From Luteimonas marina (GTDB lineage Bacteria > Pseudomonadota > Gammaproteobacteria > Xanthomonadales > Xanthomonadaceae): a DNA stretch of 64,000 bases. The notes beneath the pieces are model-generated. The model saw only the letters and a list, made by a program, of their open reading frames with translations, had not been told where the DNA came from and made no database searches. The translations under genes were made by a program, and so were the position numbers. The stretch spans positions 620,001 to 684,000 of the forward strand of contig NZ_VOHK01000001.1 of assembly GCF_007859325.1 (NCBI RefSeq), in the 5' to 3' direction. Shown here piece after piece: positions 57,819 through 64,000 of the stretch; the stretch's first letter is position 1; each line of letters opens with the position of its first letter.

Positions 57819-59332
57819 GGAACCTCTCCAAGCACAAAAGGTTGCAGCGTCACGGCGTGCTCCAGGGCGTAGGCCAGTTCTCCCGGCGACTCCGCATGCA
57901 GGGTGAGCAGAGGTTGTCCCCGCTCGACCGTATCGCCGATCCGCAGACCGGTTTCGAGGCCGGCGGTGGGGGATGTCGGTGCGCCGGCCAGCTTGGCCAG
58001 TTTGGCCAGCCTGCGGTTGTCGATCACCGCGATCCGACCCGATGCGGTTGCCGGGACGTCGGCGGTGAATGCTGCCCGCCGCGGTTCGCGGAAGCCTCCC
58101 TGGGCCTCGCAGATCGCCAGGAACTTGGCCAGCGCCGCCCCGGAATCCAGCACGCCGCGCGCGCGCTCCAGTCCGGTGCCGGCGTTGCTGCCCGCTGCCA
58201 TGTCCAGCAGCGCCGCGGACAGCGCAAGTGCGCGTTCGCGAAGGTCGGCGGGTGCATCGGCCGCGTTGCGCAGCACCTTGAGCACGTCGTGCGCCTCGAG
58301 CGCCGGGCCGATTCCCCGACCCACCGGCTGGGTGCCGTCAGTGCGATGGATCCCCAAGTGCAGTCCAAGCGCAGCGCCGGTGTGTCCAAGCCGCGTGCCC
58401 AAGCTGTGGGCCGCGGCCTCGCCACGCACCTTGGCGGTCGGACCCACTGGCATGTCGATCAGGACGTGGGTTGAACCCGCGGCGATCTTTTTTGACAGCA
58501 CGCTGGCAACCAGTTGGCCGTCGCTGTCGAAGTCGAGTGGCCGTTGGACCCGGATCAGGATGTCGTCGGCCGGGCTCAGGCGCACGTTGCCACCCCAGAC
58601 GATGCAGCCGCCCTCGCGCTCCACCACCCGGCGCATCGCCGCCAGATCGAGCGCCACCGGCGCCATGACCTCCATGGTGTCGGCGGTGCCCGCGGGCGAC
58701 GTGATCGCGCGCGAGGACGTCTTCGGGATGCGGTAGCCCAGCGCAGCCACGATGGCCACCACGATCGGGGTGGTGCGATTGCCCGGCAGGCCGCCCACGC
58801 AGTGCTTGTCCAGCACCGGCCCTTCGCCCCAGTCCAGGCGCTGGCCGACGGCGATCATGGCGCGCGTCAGCGCGGTCGTCTCCGCGTGGTCCAGGCGGTC
58901 GCCGGCGCTGGCTGTGACGAACGCGGCAAGCTCCAGGTCCGACAACCTGCTTTCCATCACGTCTTGCACCAGGGCAAGGTACTGCGCGTCGTCCAGCCGC
59001 GCGCCGAATACCTTGGCCCGGAGCGCGCCTGCCGACGACGCGGGTTCCGCATGCCCGACCCAGGCCAAGGCATCGGGCATGGGATCCAGCAGCGTCCACG
59101 CGGCCTCCGACAGGGCTATCTCATCCAGGCCAAGCCGATCGTCGACAACCACGTTCAGCGTCGCCACCAACGTGCGGGCGTCCACGTCCAGCCTCACGCG
59201 TGTCATCGCGGCAAAGCCCTCCGAGCGGCAGACTTCGCAGTCGCGATGCATGTAGACCACCGGCTGCTGGTAGGTGTCGATGCCGGCACGGGTGACGCGC
59301 AGGCGGGTATGGCCTGCGGCCTGCCCGGTCAT
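57815..59332 (-). CDS. Thymidine/AMP phosphorylase-like protein (archaeal type)
   Basis: This 505-residue protein has an N-terminal extension (about 85 residues), as in archaeal AMP phosphorylases and bacterial long-form thymidine phosphorylases. The helical and glycosyltransferase domains follow (LDKHCVGGLPGNRTTPIVVA, TSSRAITSPAGTADTMEV, PVGPTAKVRGEA). It cleaves nucleosides or nucleoside monophosphates with phosphate to give base plus (deoxy)ribose-1-phosphate or ribose-1,5-bisphosphate. Which substrate is used is open. It overlaps the next gene by 4 bases. Confidence 0.85.
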   Translation of the reverse strand: MTGQAAGHTRLRVTRAGIDTYQQPVVYMHRDCEVCRSEGFAAMTRVRLDVDARTLVATLNVVVDDRLGLDEIALSEAAWTLLDPMPDALAWVGHAEPASSAGALRAKVFGARLDDAQYLALVQDVMESRLSDLELAAFVTASAGDRLDHAETTALTRAMIAVGQRLDWGEGPVLDKHCVGGLPGNRTTPIVVAIVAALGYRIPKTSSRAITSPAGTADTMEVMAPVALDLAAMRRVVEREGGCIVWGGNVRLSPADDILIRVQRPLDFDSDGQLVASVLSKKIAAGSTHVLIDMPVGPTAKVRGEAAAHSLGTRLGHTGAALGLHLGIHRTDGTQPVGRGIGPALEAHDVLKVLRNAADAPADLRERALALSAALLDMAAGSNAGTGLERARGVLDSGAALAKFLAICEAQGGFREPRRAAFTADVPATASGRIAVIDNRRLAKLAKLAGAPTSPTAGLETGLRIGDTVERGQPLLTLHAESPGELAYALEHAVTLQPFVLGEVP

Positions 59333-60714
59333 TGCGCATCCTCCAGTCCCACGCGCTCCAGGTGCTCGGGCACGCGCGCCCGCCAGCCCAGCTCGCGCTG
59401 CACGCGCCCGCGCAACGTGTCGGCTGCATCGGGCTCGCCATGGGTGAGATAGACGACGCGCGGCGCGGATGGCGCGGTGCGCATCCAGTCCAGCAGCTCC
59501 CCGGCGTCGGCGTGGCCGGAAAAGCCTTGCAACTGCACCACCTCGGCGCGGATGGGCACCTCGCGACCGAACATGCGCAAGCTGGGCTTGCCCGCCGCGA
59601 GCGCGGCACCGCGTGTTCCACCGGCCTGGTAGCCGGCGAGCAGGATCGCGTTGCGGTCATCGGGGCCGAACGCCTCGATGTGGTGAAGCACGCGTCCACC
59701 GGTGATCATGCCGCTGGCGGAGATGATGATCATCGGCCCGCGCTGGCGGTTGAGCGCCTTCGACTCTTCCACCGTGTTGACGAAGGTGGCCACGTCGAAC
59801 ATCCGCTGGCAGTCCTCTTCGGACACGTGGTGTTCGGAATGGTGGGCGTGGTAATGCCGGGTCGCGTTGATCGCCATCGGGCTGTTGAGGTAGACCGGCA
59901 CGCGGGGAATCTCCTTGCGCTCGCGCAGCCGGGAGATATGCAGCATGAGCGCCTGGGCGCGGCCGATGGCAAAGGCGGGGATGACGATCACGCCCCCGCG
60001 GGCGGCAACGCGGCGGATGATGGGCGCCAGTTCCGCTTCCTGGTCGATGGGAATGTGTTCGCGGTCGCCATACGTGGACTCGCAGACCAGCACGTCACAG
60101 GCGGGCAGCGGCGTGGGCGGATTCATCAGCGATTCCTGCTGACGCCCCAGATCGCCACTGAAGTGCAGACGCTGGCCCTGGACGTCCAAGCTGAGGTGTG
60201 CGGCGCCCAGGATGTGGCCGGCGGGATGGAAGCGGACCTTGAAGCCCGACGCGACCTCGATGTCGCGCTCGTAGTCATGCCCCTTGAGCTGCTTCAGGCT
60301 GCGGCGGGCGTCCTCCTCGGTGTAAAGCGGTCGAGGTTCCTTGTGCTTGGAGTACCCCTTGCGGGCTGCGTATTTCGCCTCTTCTTCAAGCAGGTGCCCG
60401 CTGTCGGGAAGCAGCAGGCCACACAGGGACACGCTGGCGTGGGTGCAGTGGATCCAGCCGCGGAATCCCTGTTTGACCAGCGCGGGCAGGTAGCCCGAAT
60501 GATCCAGATGGGCGTGGGTCAGGACCACCGCGTCGATGGACGCCGGATCGACTGGGAACGGTGCCCGGTTGCGGTCGCGCAGCTGCTTGTAGCCCTGGAA
60601 GAGACCGCAGTCGACCAGCACGCGCTGGCCATTGGCCTCGACCAGGTAGCGCGATCCGGTGACGGTACCGGCGGCACCGAGGAACTGCAGCGTCGGGCGG
60701 GAAGTCGAGGTCAT
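59329..60714 (-). CDS. Metallo-beta-lactamase/beta-CASP RNA nuclease-like protein
   Basis: This 461-residue protein is read from ATG 60714 (MTSTSRPTLQFLGAAGTVTG). It has the zinc motif LTHAHLDHSGYLP, HPAGHILGAAHL and FSGDLG. The beta-CASP region (PAFAIGRAQALMLHI, IISASGMITGGRVLHH) and a final FSGHADAGELLDWM and LTHGEPDAADTL follow. Such proteins are RNA endo/exonucleases related to CPSF73 (TTHA0252 type). It couples to the phosphorylase (4-base overlap), so released nucleotides could feed that enzyme; this link is inference. Confidence 0.88.
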   Translation of the reverse strand: MTSTSRPTLQFLGAAGTVTGSRYLVEANGQRVLVDCGLFQGYKQLRDRNRAPFPVDPASIDAVVLTHAHLDHSGYLPALVKQGFRGWIHCTHASVSLCGLLLPDSGHLLEEEAKYAARKGYSKHKEPRPLYTEEDARRSLKQLKGHDYERDIEVASGFKVRFHPAGHILGAAHLSLDVQGQRLHFSGDLGRQQESLMNPPTPLPACDVLVCESTYGDREHIPIDQEAELAPIIRRVAARGGVIVIPAFAIGRAQALMLHISRLRERKEIPRVPVYLNSPMAINATRHYHAHHSEHHVSEEDCQRMFDVATFVNTVEESKALNRQRGPMIIISASGMITGGRVLHHIEAFGPDDRNAILLAGYQAGGTRGAALAAGKPSLRMFGREVPIRAEVVQLQGFSGHADAGELLDWMRTAPSAPRVVYLTHGEPDAADTLRGRVQRELGWRARVPEHLERVGLEDAQ

Positions 60715-60795
60715 GATGAGCTCCGGTTCTGGCAGGAAGTGATGGCGGACAGCGGGCACACGTCCGACGCAGATCGCGCCGGACGCGTGGCTTGC

Positions 60796-61215
60796 TCACG
60801 GTCGAATCAGCTCGACGATGTCATTGACCTTGGGCTTTCCGGAGATCACTTCAGCCTCTGCGTAGTGGTCGTCGAACAGCCCGGTGATGCGCACCTGACC
60901 GACGGCTTCCCGGCGAAAGCGCGGCCCGATATCCCGGGGACCGCGGTTACGGCGCTTGTGCCGGATCACATCCAGCACCTGGTCGACCTGGGCTCCGTCG
61001 GCCTTGCCGACGCAGACCACCAGTGTGTCGTCCTGCGTCTCCAGAACCTGGCCGCGCATCAACACGTTGTGGCGGAACCCGCCTTCGCTCGCGGAAGCAG
61101 CCCCCGGCAGTGCGAAGGAGAAGGCAAAGGCGCCCGCCAGCGCCAGCGCGGCGAACCAGCGATTGGGATTGGTGCGTGGGCCAGCAAAACAGGCGGCATG
61201 TGTGACGTTGTTCAT
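60796..61215 (-). CDS. Exported protein of unknown function (139 aa)
   Basis: This 139-residue protein starts at ATG 61215, preceded by AAGGAG. It has a late signal peptide (hydrophobic WFAALALAGAFAFSFALPGA, cut near ASASEGG) and a compact beta-rich domain with LMRGQVLETQDDTLVVCVGK and VGQVRITGLFDDHYAEAEVI. It has one cysteine. It would be periplasmic. No family was recognised. It sits between the methyltransferase and nuclease genes in the - strand operon. Confidence 0.7.
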   Translation of the reverse strand: MNNVTHAACFAGPRTNPNRWFAALALAGAFAFSFALPGAASASEGGFRHNVLMRGQVLETQDDTLVVCVGKADGAQVDQVLDVIRHKRRNRGPRDIGPRFRREAVGQVRITGLFDDHYAEAEVISGKPKVNDIVELIRP

Positions 61216-61295
61216 TGTGTGGACTCCTTGAATGGATGTGAGGCGAAACAGCGAGGCTGCGAGAGCACAAAGGGATGGAACACGACGGTCGGCCT

Positions 61296-61961
61296 TCATC
61301 GGACTTCCCCCGCCGATCGGACAGGACCGCGCCGGCGTCGCGGTATGAAGGCCGGCACCTCCTGCATGTAGCTCACGTAGTCCTCGCCGAAGCGGCTCAG
61401 GCAACCTCTCTCCTCACGACGCGCGAGGCGGGCATAGGCCCACACCAGCACCGGATAGCTGGCGAGCGTGAGCAGCGTGGGCCACTGCAGGAGGAAACCA
61501 GTCAGTACGAGTACGAAGGCGACGTACTGCGGGTGACGCATGCGTGCATACACGCCCTCCCGGGCAAGCCGACCCTCACGCTGTGCCCGATACAGCACGG
61601 GCCAGGCTGCCGACAGGAGCCAGAACCCGCCGCCGATCAGGATGAAACTCGCCAGGTGGAATGGACCGAAATGCGGATTGGCGCGCCAGCCGAACCACAT
61701 CTCCAGCAGATGGCCGGCGTCGTGGCTGAGCCAGTTGACCTGCGGATAGTTGGCGCTGAGCCACCCGCCCAAGACGTACAGCGTCAGCGGGAAGCCATAC
61801 ATTTCCGCGAACAGGGCCACGACGAAGGCGGAGAACATACCGAACCCACGCCAGTCCCAACGGGTCAGCGGTTTGTAGAAGCTCCAGGCGAAGAAGATGA
61901 AGAACGCGGCGTTGATGGCGGCGAGGAGCCAAAGACCGTAGCCGGAGTCAGGTGCGTGCAT
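61296..61961 (-). CDS. Isoprenylcysteine methyltransferase-like membrane protein
   Basis: This 221-residue integral membrane protein has about five hydrophobic segments. The C-terminal ICMT/PEMT-type motif is REGVYARMRHPQYVAFVLVL, followed by REERGCLSRFGEDYVSYM. These enzymes use S-adenosylmethionine on lipids or small molecules. ICMT-like proteins often occur with heavy-metal genes in proteobacteria; their substrate there is unknown. It overlaps DUF2933 by 14 bases. Confidence 0.85.
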   Translation of the reverse strand: MHAPDSGYGLWLLAAINAAFFIFFAWSFYKPLTRWDWRGFGMFSAFVVALFAEMYGFPLTLYVLGGWLSANYPQVNWLSHDAGHLLEMWFGWRANPHFGPFHLASFILIGGGFWLLSAAWPVLYRAQREGRLAREGVYARMRHPQYVAFVLVLTGFLLQWPTLLTLASYPVLVWAYARLARREERGCLSRFGEDYVSYMQEVPAFIPRRRRGPVRSAGEVR

Positions 61962-62277
61962 GTCGGTGTCCTTCGTTCGAGGTGTCGGACGTTTCGTCGT
62001 TCCATGCCCGGTTCCGACGGCTCTGATGGTGGCCATGGGGTGGGTCGTCGGCATTGCCGTCGCGCCCATGACTTCCGTCGCCTCCATGACCGCCATGCCC
62101 TTTGTGCATGAACACATGCATCAAGGGACACAGCAGCAAGATGGCCAGCGGCAGCCAGCGGAGCGTCCCCGCAAGGTGGGCGCGGTGCTCGACGCCGAGA
62201 TAGAACAGGGCCAGCGCCAGGAAGATCCAGAAGACCCAACGTCGGGACCCTGAGGTGGCAGGACCAGGAACAGTCAT
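61948..62277 (-). CDS. DUF2933-type small membrane protein with His-rich tail
   Basis: This 109-residue protein has two hydrophobic segments (WVFWIFLALALFYLGVEH and LRWLPLAILLLCPLMHVFMH). The DUF2933-type LLCPLMHxFMHKGHGGHG region follows, then a His/Gly/Asp-rich tail that can bind metal. These proteins are common in copper and silver resistance loci. It overlaps the upstream MerR gene by 4 bases. Confidence 0.82.
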   Translation of the reverse strand: MTVPGPATSGSRRWVFWIFLALALFYLGVEHRAHLAGTLRWLPLAILLLCPLMHVFMHKGHGGHGGDGSHGRDGNADDPPHGHHQSRRNRAWNDETSDTSNEGHRHART

Positions 62278-62786
62278 GGCAAGTTCTCCTGAGTGGGGCG
62301 GCGTCCAAGGAGTCGCCCCGGGGTGGACCTGACGAATCCGCCGCCTTCAGCGGCGGCAACGGATTCGATCAATGCGCAGACATCGTCGCCAGTCGGGATG
62401 GAGTCCGGCAGCGAAGTCCAGGCGTGGACGGCATGCTCCATCCGCCCGTGCATGGCCAGCAGGTTGTCCAGTTGCTGGCGGGTGTCTTCGAGTCTGCGTC
62501 GGATGATGTCGCGCACCAGCGGGCAGGGACTCCTTCGCAGAACACTGTGGCGGACGATTTCCTCGATCTCCGCCAGCGTGAAGCCGAGCTGTTGGGCGGT
62601 GCGAATGAAGCGCAGGCGCTGGAGCTCCGAAGCCGAGAACAGCTGGTAGCCGCTCTCGGTGTGCCTCGCCGCCTGCAGCAGGCCGCGCCGCAGATAGTTG
62701 CGCACCACATGCACCGTGACGTCGCCCTGTCGGGCCAGCTGGCGGACCGTCATCAGCGGCGGCGCGACTTCGTCTTTGGCCGTCAT
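62274..62786 (-). CDS. MerR-family metal-type regulator heading the operon
   Basis: This 170-residue MerR-family protein has a winged helix (LMTVRQLARQGDVTVHVVRN) and a dimer helix. Cys88 lies in RRSPCPLVRDIIRRR and Cys137 in DDVCALIE. The two-Cys pattern suggests thiophilic metal sensing, but it is not a standard CueR or MerR arrangement. It is the first gene behind the 19-base-spacer promoter at 62814-62844, so it probably controls itself and the ten genes after it. Confidence 0.85.
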   Translation of the reverse strand: MTAKDEVAPPLMTVRQLARQGDVTVHVVRNYLRRGLLQAARHTESGYQLFSASELQRLRFIRTAQQLGFTLAEIEEIVRHSVLRRSPCPLVRDIIRRRLEDTRQQLDNLLAMHGRMEHAVHAWTSLPDSIPTGDDVCALIESVAAAEGGGFVRSTPGRLLGRRPTQENLP

Positions 62787-62813
62787 TGGCGTACTCCCGG
62801 CAAGGTGTTGATC

Positions 62814-62844
62814 AGGCTAGACCTGTGTCTCGCACGCAGGTCAA
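62814..62844 (-). promoter_or_regulatory. MerR-type promoter/operator of the long - strand operon
   Basis: On the - strand, TTGACC (62839-62844) and TAGCCT (62814-62819) are 19 bases apart. The spacer region contains the inverted pair GACCTG...CAGGTC around GCGTGCGAGACA. The structure is a classical MerR activator site, and it points into the regulator gene starting at 62786. Confidence 0.82.
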
Positions 62845-62958
62845 GCCGCCCTGGGGCGGACGGAGCCAGTAACGCGTGACCTCGCCGCGAACGGACGGAT
62901 GTTCTCGTCCGCACGTGCGCGGACAATCCGTTCTTACTTGCGTTGAACGTGCGCCACA

Positions 62959-64000
62959 TCACGGCACTTCAACAGTCAGCGCGGCGGATGCCGGCGCCTT
63001 CCTGGCCAGCTGCCGCTGCTTGATCAACGAGTACAGCGCCGGGATCACGACCAGGGTCAGCACCGTGGACGACACCATTCCGCCCACCATCGGCGCGGCG
63101 ATGCGGCGCATGACCTCGGAGCCGGTGCCGCTGCTCCACATGATCGGCAGCAGGCCCGCCATGATCGCGACCACGGTCATCATCTTCGGGCGTACGCGGT
63201 CGACCGCGCCTTCGATGATGGCCTCGCGCAGGTCCCGTGCATCCAACGCCCGGCCTTCGGCCTGCCTCTGCGTGGCACGCGCTTCAAGTGCGTGGTCGAG
63301 GTAGATCAGCATCACCACGCCGGTTTCCGCGGCGACGCCGGCCAGCGCGATGAAGCCCACGATCACCGCGACGCTGGTGTTGTAGTCGAGCATCCACATC
63401 AGCCAGATGCCACCGACCAGTGCGAAGGGCACCGACAGCATCACGATCAGCGACTCGGTGACACGGCGGAAGTTGAGGTACAGCAGCAGGAAAATCAGCG
63501 CCAGCGTCACCGGAACGACGACACGCATCTTCTCCGCGGCACGTTGCATGTATTCGTACTGTCCACTCCAGGTCACGTAGTAGCCAGGCGGGAACTGCAC
63601 CTGCTCGGTGACCGCTTCCTGCGCAGCCTTCACGTAGCGGCCGAGATCGCTCTCGCGGGTATCGACGTAGATGTAAGCCGCCAGCATCGCGTTCTCGGTG
63701 CGGATGCTCGGCGCCCCCTTCCTGACCTCGATCTGCGCCAGTTCGCCGAGCGGCACCTGGGCGCCGCCGGGGACCGGCACAAGGACCTGGCTGCCGATCC
63801 GGTGCGGATCGTCGCGGAGTTCGCGGGGATAGCGCACGATCGCACTGAAGCGTTCGCGGCCCTGGAGGATGGTGGTGACGATCTCGCCGCCCAGCGCGGC
63901 GGCCACCACGTCCTGCACCTCGCCCAGGGTGACGCCGTACTGGGCCAGGCTGCCAAGGTCGGGGGTGATGTCGAGGTAGTAGGCGCCGGTCAGGCGTTCG
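62959..64000 (-). CDS. cusA: CusA/CzcA-type RND pump, C-terminal part (runs off window)
   Basis: About 347 residues of the C-terminal half of a heavy-metal RND transporter are present; the 5' part lies past 64000. Visible are the periplasmic loop (LTGAYYLDITPDLGSLAQYG, PLGELAQIEVRKGAPSIRTE) and the last membrane segments (LLYLNFRRVTESLIVMLSVP, GFIALAGVAAETGVVMLIYL, MVGGMVSSTVLTLVVIPALY). AAETG replaces the plain GVAV of CzcA here, which is CusA-like (monovalent Cu/Ag). It ends 115 bases before the MerR promoter region. Confidence 0.88.
   Translation of the reverse strand, partial: ERLTGAYYLDITPDLGSLAQYGVTLGEVQDVVAAALGGEIVTTILQGRERFSAIVRYPRELRDDPHRIGSQVLVPVPGGAQVPLGELAQIEVRKGAPSIRTENAMLAAYIYVDTRESDLGRYVKAAQEAVTEQVQFPPGYYVTWSGQYEYMQRAAEKMRVVVPVTLALIFLLLYLNFRRVTESLIVMLSVPFALVGGIWLMWMLDYNTSVAVIVGFIALAGVAAETGVVMLIYLDHALEARATQRQAEGRALDARDLREAIIEGAVDRVRPKMMTVVAIMAGLLPIMWSSGTGSEVMRRIAAPMVGGMVSSTVLTLVVIPALYSLIKQRQLARKAPASAALTVEVP

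Overview
The window is high-GC DNA, visibly richer in A and T around 28.8-32.5 kb and 33.1-34.4 kb. It looks like a Xanthomonadaceae-type gammaproteobacterium (Lysobacter/Luteimonas/Stenotrophomonas relatives). That rests on the large Oar-type TonB receptors, the Czc/Mer/Cop gene styles and small proteins typical of the family. The taxonomic call is an inference.

Region 1 (1-10955) is the end of an integrated phage or phage-satellite-like element on the + strand. It has an AlpA-like regulator, a RepA/RecA-fold ATPase followed by a cluster of GGGACA repeats, three small unknown proteins, and three large virion-interior (DNA-ejection) proteins: a T7 gp14-like core protein, a lytic-transglycosylase protein and a 1601-residue protein. 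No integrase, terminase, capsid or tail gene is visible here.

Region 2 (11120-28106) looks chromosomal and reads as a locus for scavenging cell-wall peptides. The - strand operon has a secreted NlpC/P60 endopeptidase, an L-Ala-D/L-Glu epimerase with the complete active site, an RpiR/MurR-like regulator and a glutamate-type symporter. A glutamate-synthase-like FMN protein converges on it. Divergently on + lie a secreted transglutaminase-fold protein, two TonB receptors, a secreted class C-type serine hydrolase and a VanX/DdpX-like D-Ala-D-Ala dipeptidase.

Region 3 (28129-38177) is an accessory island. It has a Tn7-like trio (a frame-broken tnsA, tnsB, tnsC, with no TniQ/TnsD visible), a divergent XRE/unknown pair around a perfect 17-bp palindrome, and a small operon led by an SRAP (abasic-site DNA-protein crosslink) protein with a coiled-coil insert. 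Several small orphan genes and two gene-poor stretches complete it.

Region 4 (38178-64000) is a heavy-metal island. It opens with a CadR/ZntR-like MerR regulator, its operator, a short CDF exporter, a His-rich exported protein and czcCBA. czcD follows but is cut by a nested IS3-family element. Next comes a mer locus (merR, merT, merP, a GDCC-motif protein) that has no merA and is coupled to a circularly permuted ATP-grasp-like protein. On the - strand, a MerR-type promoter at 62814-62844 heads eleven co-directional genes: merR-like, DUF2933, ICMT-like methyltransferase, exported protein, metallo-beta-lactamase/beta-CASP nuclease, thymidine/AMP phosphorylase, PRPP synthetase, phosphoketolase, AarF/UbiB-like kinase, CopB-type P-type ATPase and acetate kinase. 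This places a possible nucleoside-to-acetyl-phosphate-to-ATP route under apparent metal control. The window ends inside a CusA/CzcA-type RND pump gene.
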